Below, piece after piece: positions 25,777 to 33,649 of a stretch of 57,411 bases of DNA (the first letter of the stretch is position 1; the number at the start of each line of letters is the position of its first letter). The translations under genes and the position numbers were made by a program. Where the stretch lies: the NCBI GenBank assembly GCA_963607765.1, contig CAVDDT010000007.1:1-57411 (forward strand), read 5' to 3'. The notes beneath the pieces were generated by a model that saw only the letters and a program-made list of their open reading frames with translations, ran no database searches and was not told where the DNA came from. The stretch is from Colivicinus sp963607765 (GTDB lineage Bacteria; Bacillota_I; Bacilli_A; Erysipelotrichales; Erysipelotrichaceae).

Positions 25777-26337
25777 TTATTCCAAATTAATAATTTCTTC
25801 ATTTGTAGAGCATTCTACATCGCCAATCCAATCTTCTTTAAAAAATTTATTATCTTTAGGATAGCTATTAATCAAATCATATCCTTTGGTAATGTATATT
25901 TCTTCGGAGAAAGCAACCATGTCTTTTTCAAAGCAAATATCCCTTGATTCACAATGAAATATTATGGCTCTAGTTAAATATGTTTTATAATTGCTGCTTT
26001 CAAACTTTACATTTTGTGCTTCTTCTATCACTGTAATTTTATCGATAGTTTCATTAACTGGATTATCTATTTGTTTTGTGTTTAAAAATGCAGATTGAAT
26101 GTTAGAATCTACTGTTCTGTTAATTTTCCAAATAGCCATATCTTCTTTGCTTCCATAGTAATCAACGGGCTCTTGTTCGTTAACTAACGAATACACATCA
26201 TCACCAATATATAATCCAACAATACCAGTGACGCTGTTTGTAAAAGAGAAAGCATCGCATTTATACTTGATAAATTTTTTGTGTAATAGTTCTCTTAAAA
26301 GTTTTTTGTCAAATCGGTAATCTTTGTAAATATTCAT
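25777..26337 (-). CDS. Putative immunity protein of the adjacent toxin-like gene
   Basis: A 186-residue acidic, soluble protein without a signal peptide and not matching a family I can name. It is the last of three overlapping minus-strand genes, directly after a toxin-domain-like protein, which is where immunity genes sit. The upstream AAAGG fits best with the ATG at 26337; ATGs at 26346 (overlapping the toxin stop as ATGA) and 26343 are alternatives. The immunity role is inferred only from position, size and acidity. Confidence 0.6.
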   Translation of the reverse strand: MNIYKDYRFDKKLLRELLHKKFIKYKCDAFSFTNSVTGIVGLYIGDDVYSLVNEQEPVDYYGSKEDMAIWKINRTVDSNIQSAFLNTKQIDNPVNETIDKITVIEEAQNVKFESSNYKTYLTRAIIFHCESRDICFEKDMVAFSEEIYITKGYDLINSYPKDNKFFKEDWIGDVECSTNEEIINLE

Positions 26338-26342
26338 ATACA

Positions 26343-26726
26343 TCATCCTTTCATGTTGATAAAGTGAATTTTTTGCTGCTTAATACCACCAGTATTCGAA
26401 CTTTCTTTAATATTAATATCTATGGCTGGGGATCCATCACTAGAAGAAACTTCTCTAAAAGAAATAATAGTTCCATCTTTCATTTTTGTAAAAAAGCCTT
26501 TATTATTAGGCATCATAACTTCAATGCCTCCATTAGCAATATAATTATAAAATTCCGTTGCATTTGCTAGAGGATTATCGCTTACATAGTTTCTTGAGAA
26601 TCCTTTTCTGCCATTTCCCGGAATACCAAAGTAGCCGTTATTAATCATGTACTTTGATGAAACTGAAGGTATATTTTCTAACAGCGTATGATAATGCGTT
26701 GTGTTATTTTTATATCCTGTTCCCAT
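26343..26726 (-). CDS. Orphan polymorphic-toxin C-terminal-like domain
   Basis: A 127-residue protein resembling the C-terminal tip domains found on YD-repeat, CDI and other polymorphic toxins: an SSKYMINNGYFGIPG-like opening, DNPLANATEFYNYIANGG in the middle, and the closing signature DGSPAIDIN with GGIKQQKIHFI. No secretion or trafficking region is attached, so this is a stand-alone cassette. I chose the ATG at 26726 because an AGGAGG lies 7 nt upstream; the longer frame starting at 26801 runs inside the DUF4417 gene. It overlaps DUF4417 by 17 bp and abuts the next gene. The toxic activity (probably nuclease) is inferred from resemblance. Confidence 0.6.
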   Translation of the reverse strand: MGTGYKNNTTHYHTLLENIPSVSSKYMINNGYFGIPGNGRKGFSRNYVSDNPLANATEFYNYIANGGIEVMMPNNKGFFTKMKDGTIISFREVSSSDGSPAIDINIKESSNTGGIKQQKIHFINMKG

Positions 26727-27375
26727 AGGTTTTCCTCCTGTGTTTTTGTTCAAATTCACTTGGGAATCTATAAAATGGAACTTTGTCAGTAAAAATTTCA
26801 AAAACGCTACTAGGCATAAATCCGTGTACTAATATAGCAGAAGGACTTAATTGTTTAATCATCTCTGCCAATCCTATTTTAAATATCTTTTTTTGAATAG
26901 AACTTTTTATGCAGCCATGGGTGCTGATACAAACGATTGAGTTTTTTGGAACGCCTAAGAAACAATATTCAAAACTTTGTTCATCACTCCATCTTATATT
27001 TGGAATTACAGGTATTCCTTGCGTCTGTAGATAATATCCAACAGCTCGATTAAAATAGGTATTTGTTTGCTGCAAACATTGAGCTTGTCCTATAAGCATT
27101 GAACAATCTGGAGTAATAACACCATCAAACTGTTTTAGCTTGTCAATATATCTATTTGTTGAGGTTAATATGCTTGCGAAGGATTTATCGTGCATATAAA
27201 AATGAACATATTTACATTTATCGGGACTAGAATTGATTTTATTAAAAGGGATTAAACCTCTAGGTATTTGAGTATTCTTAAGATCTAACATCATTGGAAT
27301 ACCAGCATTTCCAACTAACTCTGCACCCTTTGTGAGATAGGCTTGAAAACCATCATCTAATATTGTTTTCCTCAT
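26710..27375 (-). CDS. DUF4417 family protein
   Basis: A 221-residue soluble protein that looks like DUF4417, a family of unknown function frequent on phages and mobile elements. Recognisable parts are IPRGLIPFNKI near the start, FDGVITPDCSML, NRAVGYYLQTQGIPVIPNIRW in the middle and VCISTHGCIKS with ILVHGFMPSSVF after it. The ATG at 27375 follows an AAAGGT site; an in-frame ATG at 27414 is less likely. It is the first gene of a three-gene overlapping unit with the toxin-like and immunity-like genes. Confidence 0.75.
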   Translation of the reverse strand: MRKTILDDGFQAYLTKGAELVGNAGIPMMLDLKNTQIPRGLIPFNKINSSPDKCKYVHFYMHDKSFASILTSTNRYIDKLKQFDGVITPDCSMLIGQAQCLQQTNTYFNRAVGYYLQTQGIPVIPNIRWSDEQSFEYCFLGVPKNSIVCISTHGCIKSSIQKKIFKIGLAEMIKQLSPSAILVHGFMPSSVFEIFTDKVPFYRFPSEFEQKHRRKTYGNRI

Positions 27376-27426
27376 ATTTACCTTTCTAAAGACATTCGTC
27401 TTAAATTTAAACAATTTTTAGATTTT

Positions 27427-27528
27427 GCCTATTTCAAAAGAAAATGATAATATATCTTTGCGACGAGAATATATTATATTCTTTTGAAGAAGGCATAGAT
27501 TTGAAATTAAAATTTGAATTTATGCTTT
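27427..27528. other. Long imperfect hairpin and plus-strand terminator-like element
   Basis: Between IrrE and DUF4417 lies a large dyad: GCCT, TTTCAAAAGA and ATAATATAT on the left (27427-27456) are mirrored by ATATATTAT, TCTTTTGAA and AGGC on the right (27470-27494), with the loop CTTTGCGACGAGA. It is followed by GCATA...TATGC and T7 (27493-27528), which reads as an intrinsic terminator on the plus strand. It could be a small RNA on the plus strand, or the leader of the DUF4417 operon. Confidence 0.45.
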
Positions 27529-27562
27529 TTTTATGAGTATACCGAACACCTCCTTAATATTT

Positions 27563-28237
27563 CTAATACCATGAGTTTCTTTTGTTTTGAAGTTCTTCTT
27601 CATAGTGTGGGTCATACTCATCGTATTTATTTGGAACCGGTGCTATACTGTCTATGATAGCTTTGAACTTTAACACAATATAGTTATCTATTGACTTTTC
27701 TTCTTCATTACGATTACTATAATCTATCTTATTTAAGGTTTCTAATCGTTTATCCGCTGCGGCCTTGGATACTTGAAACCATCGCTGAAGATTATCTCTA
27801 GTTATTTGCTTACCTCTTTTTCTTAGCTCGTTAATAATTTGTTCTGGCATCAATAATTGTGCGGCAAAGAAGTTGGCTTCTATTTCATAAACTGAATATT
27901 TATCATTATTACCCAGATCGTGATTCATAACCTTATGCCCTAGTTCATGTCCAAGACTGAATCTTTTTCTATTCTTGGGTATTAAATTAGAATTATTATA
28001 GAAAATAATGTATTTTTCACCATAATTGACACACAGTGCATCCTCTGAACCAAAGTTTCCTATATCTACGCCATAAGAAACAGCTTTATCAAAACTTCTG
28101 CACACCATTCCTTTTTCTTTTATTATTTCGCTAAGAGAAAAAGGGAAGGCGGTTATGCTTTCTGATGAGATCAAAATTAAGTTTGCCTCATCCAAAGCTT
28201 CCTTGAAATGTGGCTTTTCATCTTGGTTATAAATCAT
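27563..28237 (-). CDS. ImmA/IrrE-family metallopeptidase
   Basis: A 224-residue DUF955/COG2856 zinc peptidase. The active-site motif is HELGH at residues 97-101 (FSLGHELGHKVMNHDLG), with the EIEANFFAAQLLMPEQII segment supplying the third ligand Glu and the family's usual continuation. Such enzymes cleave a partner XRE repressor to release mobile-element or stress genes. The ATG at 28237 lies 6 nt after GAAGGAG, inside the end of the XRE gene, so the pair is translationally coupled. The longer Met-rich N-terminus starting at 28279 is probably not used. Confidence 0.88.
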   Translation of the reverse strand: MIYNQDEKPHFKEALDEANLILISSESITAFPFSLSEIIKEKGMVCRSFDKAVSYGVDIGNFGSEDALCVNYGEKYIIFYNNSNLIPKNRKRFSLGHELGHKVMNHDLGNNDKYSVYEIEANFFAAQLLMPEQIINELRKRGKQITRDNLQRWFQVSKAAADKRLETLNKIDYSNRNEEEKSIDNYIVLKFKAIIDSIAPVPNKYDEYDPHYEEELQNKRNSWY

Positions 28238-28583
28238 CATCTTCTCCTTCATCATCATTAAAAACATCATCGAAAACAACCTTTAAAACACTTTCGGCTT
28301 TTTGAAGCTGATCTTTGTCTAACTTTCCTAAATTTCTCTGTATATAAGAAAGTCGTTCGTTAGATTTGTCAATATCTTGTAAATCATTTCCCAAAAGCTT
28401 ATCTATGGAAATGTTATATTTTTGAGAAATTTTAATTAGAATATCCTCTCTAGGAACAATCCCTTTATTTTCCCACATACTTACGGCTCCTTTTGTGACA
28501 CCAAGCTGGTCGGCCAATTCTTGCATGGTTAATTCGTAGTTTTTTCTTATCACTCTAATAATGTTGCTAAACTCCTTATTCAT
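28227..28583 (-). CDS. XRE-family repressor, partner of the ImmA/IrrE protease
   Basis: A 118-residue regulator: residues about 6-62 form a Cro/C1-type HTH (YELTMQELADQLGVTKGAVSMWENKGIVPREDILIKIS), then a helical linker and a very acidic tail (DDVFNDDEGEDDDL). AAGGATG precedes the ATG. Its own promoter carries a perfect dyad at 28605-28621 and so is probably self-repressed. It may also act on the DUF4417 operon downstream or on the divergent gene at 28756. Confidence 0.88.
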   Translation of the reverse strand: MNKEFSNIIRVIRKNYELTMQELADQLGVTKGAVSMWENKGIVPREDILIKISQKYNISIDKLLGNDLQDIDKSNERLSYIQRNLGKLDKDQLQKAESVLKVVFDDVFNDDEGEDDDL

Positions 28584-28604
28584 ATGTTGTCATCCTTTTC
28601 TTTT

Positions 28605-28653
28605 TTGTACGTAATGTACAATCTAATTTTACATGTTTAGTCATAAATGTCAA
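28605..28653 (-). promoter_or_regulatory. Promoter and operator of the XRE-IrrE operon
   Basis: On the minus strand, TTGACA (28653-28648) and TAAAAT (28631-28626) are 16 bp apart. The dyad TTGTACGTAATGTACAA at 28605-28621 follows immediately and covers the likely transcription start, as expected for an XRE autorepressor. Confidence 0.8.
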
Positions 28654-28755
28654 ATAGAAAAGAACAAGTAAAAAAATATTTAACACAAGTTATTGAGAAT
28701 AGGTTGTTTCGATTTAGATTAAATCAAAACATATAATAGATAAAGAGGTGATTGT

Positions 28756-30177
28756 ATGAATGAAATCAAGTGTCCCCATTGTGGCCAAGTATTTACTATT
28801 GATGAATCAAATTATAATTCAATAGTTAAGCAAATTAGAGATCATGAGTTTTATGAGGAGTTAAATAGAAGAGAAGAAGAATTAAATAATAAATTAGTTT
28901 TAGAGAAAAAACTAGTTAAAAATGATGCGGATAGTGAAATAGAAAAGCTTAAGAATGATTTGAAGCTTAAAGAGAGTGAATACCAAAACAAGTTAAGCGA
29001 ACAAACAAATAAGTTAAATCAAGAGATCGCTAGTTTAAAAGCCAAACAATTAAGCTTTGATAATGAGAAAACTAGTGCTTTAAAGGAGCTGTCTGCAAAA
29101 AAGGATAATGAAAATATCAAGTCTTTACAAGATGCTAAAGAAAAGATTAATGAGCTTGAAAAGCAGATTGAATTAAACAAACTAGAGATTAGAAACAAAG
29201 ATACCGAGAGGGATCTAGCCGTTTCAAAAGCTGTTAGTCAAGCAAAAGAAGAAAAAGATAAAGAGGTATCTTCTATAAGACAAGAGTATGAATCTTATAA
29301 GATAGAGGCTTCTTCTAAGCTTGAGAATACAACTAGTTTATATGAAGAAAAATTAAGTAATAAGGATAAAGAGTTATTAGCCAAACAAGAACAAGTAGAC
29401 TACTACAAAGATTTAAAGACGCGTATGTCTACCAAAATGATTGGCGAGACTCTTGAGCAACATTGTTTCAATGAGTTTGAAAGACTTAGACCATTATTTA
29501 AAAATGCTTATTTTGAGAAAGATAATGATGCGTCTAGTGGTTCTAAGGGAGACTTCATTTTTAGAGATTTTGATGATGATGGAATAGAAATTCTATCAAT
29601 TATGTTTGAAATGAAAAATGAGGCGGATACTACAGCTAGTAAACACAAGAATGAAGATTTCTTTAAAGAATTAGATAAGGATAGAAAAGAGAAAAAATGT
29701 GAGTATGCGATTCTGGTTTCTATGCTTGAAGCTGATAGCGAGTTATATAACAATGGCATTGTAGATGTATCACACAGATATCCAAAGATGTATGTGGTTA
29801 GACCGCAATTCTTTATTTCGATTATTACTATTTTAAGAAATGCCGCATTAAATACTGTTGATTATAAGAAACAATTAATGATTGAAAGAAACAATAATCT
29901 TGATGTAAAGCAGTTTGAAGATAATATGCTTAAGTTTAAAGAAGCCTTTGGCAAGAATTACGAGACTGCTTCTAAGAAGTTTAATGAGGCAATCGATGAG
30001 ATTGATAAGTCCATTCTTCATCTTCAAAAGATAAGGGATGCCTTAACTTCTACAGATAGACAATTAAGATTAGCTAATGATAAGGCACAAGATTTAAGTA
30101 TTAAAAAATTAACAAAGAATGCGCCTTCAGTATTAAGGAAGTTTGAGGAAGCAGATAATGAAGATAGCCGTAACTGA
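28756..30177 (+). CDS. DUF2130 protein: coiled coil plus PD-(D/E)XK-like nuclease domain
   Basis: A 473-residue protein. An N-terminal knuckle (IKCPHCGQVF) precedes a long coiled coil at about 30-225 rich in Lys, Glu and Leu. The DUF2130 core follows: GETLEQHCFNEFERLRP, then SSGSKGDFIFRDFDDDGIEILSIMFEMKNE, which has the Asp and E-x-K arrangement of a PD-(D/E)XK nuclease like RmuC, and a further helical region. A role in DNA processing or genome stability is inferred by resemblance to RmuC. The ribosome site is AGAGGTG; TATAAT is at 28732-28737. The last 20 bp overlap the next gene. Confidence 0.85.
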   Translation: MNEIKCPHCGQVFTIDESNYNSIVKQIRDHEFYEELNRREEELNNKLVLEKKLVKNDADSEIEKLKNDLKLKESEYQNKLSEQTNKLNQEIASLKAKQLSFDNEKTSALKELSAKKDNENIKSLQDAKEKINELEKQIELNKLEIRNKDTERDLAVSKAVSQAKEEKDKEVSSIRQEYESYKIEASSKLENTTSLYEEKLSNKDKELLAKQEQVDYYKDLKTRMSTKMIGETLEQHCFNEFERLRPLFKNAYFEKDNDASSGSKGDFIFRDFDDDGIEILSIMFEMKNEADTTASKHKNEDFFKELDKDRKEKKCEYAILVSMLEADSELYNNGIVDVSHRYPKMYVVRPQFFISIITILRNAALNTVDYKKQLMIERNNNLDVKQFEDNMLKFKEAFGKNYETASKKFNEAIDEIDKSILHLQKIRDALTSTDRQLRLANDKAQDLSIKKLTKNAPSVLRKFEEADNEDSRN

Positions 30178-30805
30178 GAGATTTATTAAACAAGAATATG
30201 GTGGCGGTAACTACTATATCAATAATGCGAATGTGAAGATGTTTGAACAATGTGGAGTACTTTTAATTCCGGTCTCAAGTTTGTTGGATATTGATGAAAT
30301 AGTAGAGATGTGTGATGGCTTATTTGTGCCAGGAGGATGTGATGTAGATCCTAACTTATATGGTGAGGAATTAAATGGAAGCATTGATCCTATTTCTTTT
30401 ATTGATAAGTTAGATATGGACTATATTGATGCTTTTTATAAAGCAAAAAAGCCAATTCTTGGAATATGCCGAGGTATTCAAATTCTTAATGTGTATTTTG
30501 GCGGAACTTTATACCAAGATATAAAGAATCATGATGATGGCAGATTCCATGATATAAATGTAGAAAAGAACAGCTTTCTTTATTCTATTTATCAAAAAGA
30601 TAGAATAAGCGTTAATAGTTATCATCATCAAGCTATTAAAGAATTGGCTTTTAATTTAAAGCCAATTGCCTATAGTGATGATGGCTACATTGAAGCAGTA
30701 GAAGGCGATAATGTTTATGCGGTACAATTTCACCCTGAACATTATGATGGCAAGCATTTCCTAAATTATTTTGTAGATAATGTATTTGGTAAAAGATGTA
30801 TCTGA
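30158..30805 (+). CDS. Class I glutamine amidotransferase-like hydrolase (peptidase C26)
   Basis: A 215-residue protein of the gamma-glutamyl-GABA/gamma-glutamyl hydrolase group. The nucleophile elbow is LGICRGIQILNV, the catalytic His/Glu pair is in YAVQFHPEHYDG, and FVPGGCDVDPNLYGEE marks the substrate side. It likely cleaves gamma-glutamyl amides such as those of putrescine or GABA. The ATG at 30158 has GAGGAAG 7 nt upstream, inside the DUF2130 gene, so the two are coupled. Confidence 0.88.
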   Translation: MKIAVTERFIKQEYGGGNYYINNANVKMFEQCGVLLIPVSSLLDIDEIVEMCDGLFVPGGCDVDPNLYGEELNGSIDPISFIDKLDMDYIDAFYKAKKPILGICRGIQILNVYFGGTLYQDIKNHDDGRFHDINVEKNSFLYSIYQKDRISVNSYHHQAIKELAFNLKPIAYSDDGYIEAVEGDNVYAVQFHPEHYDGKHFLNYFVDNVFGKRCI

Positions 30806-30819
30806 TGATACATCTTTTT
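30791..30819 (+). terminator. Intrinsic terminator after the C26 gene
   Basis: AAAAGATGTATC and GATACATCTTTT form a 12-bp stem with a TGAT loop that includes the stop codon; T-tract follows. Confidence 0.9.
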
Positions 30820-30821
30820 AT

Positions 30822-30865
30822 GTAGGAATTTCTTTCGCAATAACTAAGTAGAAAGGAAATTGATA
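30822..30865 (+). repeat. Diverged intergenic repeat, copy 2 (before vapBC)
   Basis: Shares GTAGGAATTTC and then AATAA, AAGTAG, GGA and ATTG in order with 18417-18464. It can also fold as a hairpin of AATTTCTTTC with GAAAGGAAATT (one bulge). Confidence 0.35.
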
Positions 30866-30898
30866 TATGATCAAAAAGGTATATACTGTGATATATAC
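30860..30898 (+). promoter_or_regulatory. vapBC promoter with dyad operator
   Basis: TTGATA (30860-30865) and TATACT (30882-30887) are 16 bp apart. The dyad GTATATACTGTGATATATAC (30879-30898) covers the -10 and is the likely VapBC autoregulatory operator. Confidence 0.65.
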
Positions 30899-30924
30899 TA
30901 TAAGTGAAAAGGGGAATGAAAAAT

Positions 30925-31152
30925 ATGCTTGCTAAGATATTTGAAAATGGCCGCAGTCAGGCTGTTAGACTTCCTAAAGAATGTAGATTTGATGGTGATG
31001 AAGTGTTGGTAAATAAAATTGGCGATGTGGTTGTTTTGATGCCAAAAGATAAGAAATGGTCTGGCTTATTGAAAAGCTTGGAAATGTTTTCGGATGACAT
31101 TTTTGAAGAAGGAAGAGATAAAGGAAAAAATCAGGAGCGTGAGCAATTATGA
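30925..31152 (+). CDS. vapB: VapB-type antitoxin (AbrB/MazE-like fold)
   Basis: A 75-residue protein from the ATG at 30925; in-frame alternatives are ATG 30916 and GTG 30904. The N-terminal half, MLAKIFENGRSQAVRLPKECRFDGDEVLV, is the swapped-hairpin DNA-binding fold of VapB antitoxins, with the characteristic NGRSQAVRLPKE. The C-terminal half (LLKSLEMFSDDIFEEGRD) would wrap the toxin. An AAGGGG lies 10 nt upstream. Its stop overlaps vapC by four bases. It should neutralise VapC and repress the operon through the upstream dyad. Confidence 0.9.
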   Translation: MLAKIFENGRSQAVRLPKECRFDGDEVLVNKIGDVVVLMPKDKKWSGLLKSLEMFSDDIFEEGRDKGKNQEREQL

Positions 31153-31547
31153 AATATATGCTTGATACAAATATTTGCATATATGCTATAAAAAACGCAT
31201 CTGAAACACTTTTAGATAATATTATAAGCTGCGATGAAAATGAGATATGTATCTCATCTATAACTTATGCAGAGCTTGTTACTGGAGTTATTAAAAGTAA
31301 ATATCCAGAAAAGAATTTTGTTGCTTTAATAAGCTTTTTATCTTCAATTCTAGTGCTCCCTTTTGACATGTATGCTGCAGAAGTATATGGAGAAGTACGC
31401 GCTAATCTTGAAAATAAAGGAATGCCGATTGGGCCTATGGACACTCTAATCGCATGTCACGCTAAAGCTAACAACTTAACTTTGGTGACTAACAATACTA
31501 GAGTGTTTGATAGAGTGGAGGGCTTAAATGTTGAAAATTGGGCTTAA
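31149..31547 (+). CDS. vapC: VapC toxin, PIN-domain ribonuclease
   Basis: A 132-residue PIN-domain protein. The acidic metal site is complete: Asp6 in MLDTNICIYAI, Glu in SSITYAELVTGV, Asp in GPMDTLIACHA and Asn/Asp in LVTNNTRVFDRV. VapC toxins cleave tRNA or rRNA; the target is not predictable here. The pair is complete and probably functional. It ends convergently, seven bases from the C39-like gene. Confidence 0.93.
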   Translation: MKYMLDTNICIYAIKNASETLLDNIISCDENEICISSITYAELVTGVIKSKYPEKNFVALISFLSSILVLPFDMYAAEVYGEVRANLENKGMPIGPMDTLIACHAKANNLTLVTNNTRVFDRVEGLNVENWA

Positions 31548-31554
31548 TTTAAAT

Positions 31555-32076
31555 CTATCTTAAATAATATTCAGTAACATTTAATAATTTAGTATTGGAA
31601 TTCAAGGGATAGTATGTATCAAGAGATTTATCCCATCCATTTAGAATTTTTAGATATGTTTGATTAGAATATTTTCGATATCCTACACATAATACCCAAT
31701 GATAATCGTATAAATTAGCACTTAATAATAATGCACATGGATGATTGTTGTTGAGTGCTTTTATTATGTTTTTTGGATGTTTATAAGATAAGTTAATTCC
31801 CTTTGTTTTATAGTATCTTTTAAGTTTTCTGGCTAAAAAGATGATTGGACCATTATGAATATATGTGTGCAATTCTTCATAAGAAATATTTTTTAGCGCT
31901 TTGTTATTAATGGAAAAATAAGAAGTAAGATTTTTAGCCAAGATACATGCACAATGATTCTTGCCACTATACATAGAAGTGGTCGCAATATTTATTTCAT
32001 CTAAATTTTTAATATCATAGGCTTGATAAGATGTCTTTTCAAGGTGTTTTTCTTTAATGAATTCATATTTTATCAT
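31555..32076 (-). CDS. C39-like papain-fold protein
   Basis: A 173-residue intracellular protein resembling the peptidase C39-like family (papain fold, as in bacteriocin leader peptidases). A candidate triad is Cys42 or Cys44 (GKNHCACILAKNL), His126 (YDYHWVLCVGYR) and Asn146/Asp149 (LKILNGWDKS). It has no signal peptide and no attached transporter, and no bacteriocin precursor is visible nearby. The ATG has no Shine-Dalgarno; TATAAT ends 8 nt upstream. Divergent from the MATE gene. Peptidase activity is uncertain. Confidence 0.6.
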   Translation of the reverse strand: MIKYEFIKEKHLEKTSYQAYDIKNLDEINIATTSMYSGKNHCACILAKNLTSYFSINNKALKNISYEELHTYIHNGPIIFLARKLKRYYKTKGINLSYKHPKNIIKALNNNHPCALLLSANLYDYHWVLCVGYRKYSNQTYLKILNGWDKSLDTYYPLNSNTKLLNVTEYYLR

Positions 32077-32105
32077 TAATTAAAATTATAACTAATAAAT
32101 AGCGT

Positions 32106-32111
32106 TAGAAT
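32106..32111 (+). promoter_or_regulatory. -10 element of a probable leaderless MATE mRNA
   Basis: TAGAAT ends 7 nt before the ATG at 32119 and no ribosome site is present. The divergent gene at 32076 shows the same layout (TATAAT, 8 nt). Confidence 0.4.
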
Positions 32112-32118
32112 AAATATT

Positions 32119-33477
32119 ATGAGTAAGACTTCGAAGTTAGATATGTTAAATGGTCCCATTTGGAAACAAATATTATTGTTCTTTTTTCCTATTATGCTTG
32201 GGACTTTCTTTCAACAGTTATATAACACTGTTGATGCGATTGTAGTTGGAAATTTCATTGGTAAGCAAGCTTTAGCAGCTGTAGGTGGTTCAACTGGTAC
32301 TTTAATTAATCTTTTGATTAATTTTATTAGTGGACTAGCCGGTGGTGCTACGGTAGTAATTGCCCAATGTTATGGCAAAAGAGATGAGGATGGCATTCAA
32401 AAAGGCGTTAAATCCGGCATGTTTTTGGGTGTTGTTTTGGGATTAGCCTTAATGGTTGTCGGCATCGCCTTAGCTAGAGTATTATTGGTGTCTATGGATG
32501 TCACTGAGGATATTCTTCCCCTTGCGATAACTTATATGCGAATTTATTTATTGGGGCTTGTTCCTACAATGATATACAATGTTGGTTCTGGCGTTTTGAG
32601 AGCTATTGGCGATTCAAAAAGACCATTATATTTTCTAATCGTTTCTTGTTTTGTGAATATTATATTAGACATTTTACTAGTTTGCGTTATAGGCATGGGA
32701 GTAGAAGGGGCTGCTATTGCGACAATTGGTTCCCAACTTATTTCTTGTATATTAATTTTATATGTTCTTTCTAACAAAGATACTTTCTATCATTTCTCTT
32801 TAAGAGATTTAAGCTTTGATAAAGATTATTTAAAGAAAATTGTTATTATTGGATTGCCTACAGGCATTCAATCGGTATTATATTCAATTTCTAATTTGTT
32901 CATTAATGCCCAAGTCAATAGTTATGGTACCGATACTATCGCAGCCTTTACTGCTTTTGGCAAGATTGATGCCTTGTTTTGGATGGTATCTACTGCTTAT
33001 AGCGTGGCCCTTATTACGGTTGTTGGACAATGTTATGGTGCTGGCAAATTTGATCGTTTAAAAAAGGCTGTTTGGACTTGCATTGTGATGTATTGCATTA
33101 CTGCAATCTTGATTATTAGTGTATGTTATTTTGCTGGAAGCTATTTGTATCAACTATTTACTAGTGATGCTGGTGTTATTGAAATAGGTATGGATATTTT
33201 AAAATTCTTGTGCCCATATTGGATTACTTTCTGTTTTGTGGAGATTTTCTCTTCAGCTATTAGGGCTTGTGGAGAGTCAATGAAACCAATGATTATTACG
33301 GCCCTTGGTATTTGTGGCTTTAGAATTATATGGATTGTTTTTTATCCATCAACTACCGTTATTCAAACATTATATTGTTATCCAATATCGTGGGTGTTAA
33401 CTAGTGCTATTTTCCTTGTATATTATTTAAAGGGTTCTTGGTTAAAACCAATTGAACATAAGGATGGTAGTATATAA
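32119..33477 (+). CDS. MATE-family efflux transporter
   Basis: A 452-residue 12-segment MATE protein of the NorM/DinF-like bacterial type: MLNGPIWKQILLFFFPIMLGTFFQQLYNTVDAIVVGNFIGKQALAAVGG at the start is very characteristic, and the second half repeats GLPTGIQSVLYSISNLFINAQVNSYGTDTIAAF. It differs from the paralogue at 13512-14822, so the two are not a recent duplication. The ATG at 32119 has a -10-like TAGAAT 7 nt upstream and no ribosome site. Substrates unknown. Confidence 0.92.
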   Translation: MSKTSKLDMLNGPIWKQILLFFFPIMLGTFFQQLYNTVDAIVVGNFIGKQALAAVGGSTGTLINLLINFISGLAGGATVVIAQCYGKRDEDGIQKGVKSGMFLGVVLGLALMVVGIALARVLLVSMDVTEDILPLAITYMRIYLLGLVPTMIYNVGSGVLRAIGDSKRPLYFLIVSCFVNIILDILLVCVIGMGVEGAAIATIGSQLISCILILYVLSNKDTFYHFSLRDLSFDKDYLKKIVIIGLPTGIQSVLYSISNLFINAQVNSYGTDTIAAFTAFGKIDALFWMVSTAYSVALITVVGQCYGAGKFDRLKKAVWTCIVMYCITAILIISVCYFAGSYLYQLFTSDAGVIEIGMDILKFLCPYWITFCFVEIFSSAIRACGESMKPMIITALGICGFRIIWIVFYPSTTVIQTLYCYPISWVLTSAIFLVYYLKGSWLKPIEHKDGSI

Positions 33478-33484
33478 TATTGTT

Positions 33485-33649
33485 ATGAAGGATATAGGAC
33501 GTTTTCTAAATTTGGGGTTTACCATTATTTCGATTATCGTCCTTAGTTTATTTATAGGCTATAAGACAAATAATTATATATTGTGGATAATAATTGGGAC
33601 AGTATTGTCTCTTGGCTATTTGTTTAGTTTTTTATTTAAAAGGTTATGA
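33485..33649 (+). CDS. AtpZ/AtpI-like small membrane protein
   Basis: A 54-residue protein with two membrane helices. LGFTIISIIVLSLFIGYKTNNYILWIIIGTVLSLGYLFSFLFKRL resembles the AtpZ-type accessory proteins of F-type ATP synthase, but no atp genes are in the window. I start it at the ATG at 33485: TATAAT (33473-33478) ends 6 nt upstream and there is no Shine-Dalgarno, so this looks leaderless. The stop overlaps the next gene's start. Confidence 0.6.
   Translation: MKDIGRFLNLGFTIISIIVLSLFIGYKTNNYILWIIIGTVLSLGYLFSFLFKRL

Noticed and set aside
26727..26801. N-terminal extension of the toxin-like protein
   Set aside because: Lies inside the DUF4417 gene and lacks a ribosome site; AGGAGG fits the ATG at 26726.
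32119..33477. The two MATE genes as a recent duplication
   Set aside because: Their sequences differ throughout, including the N-terminal motifs; they belong to different branches.
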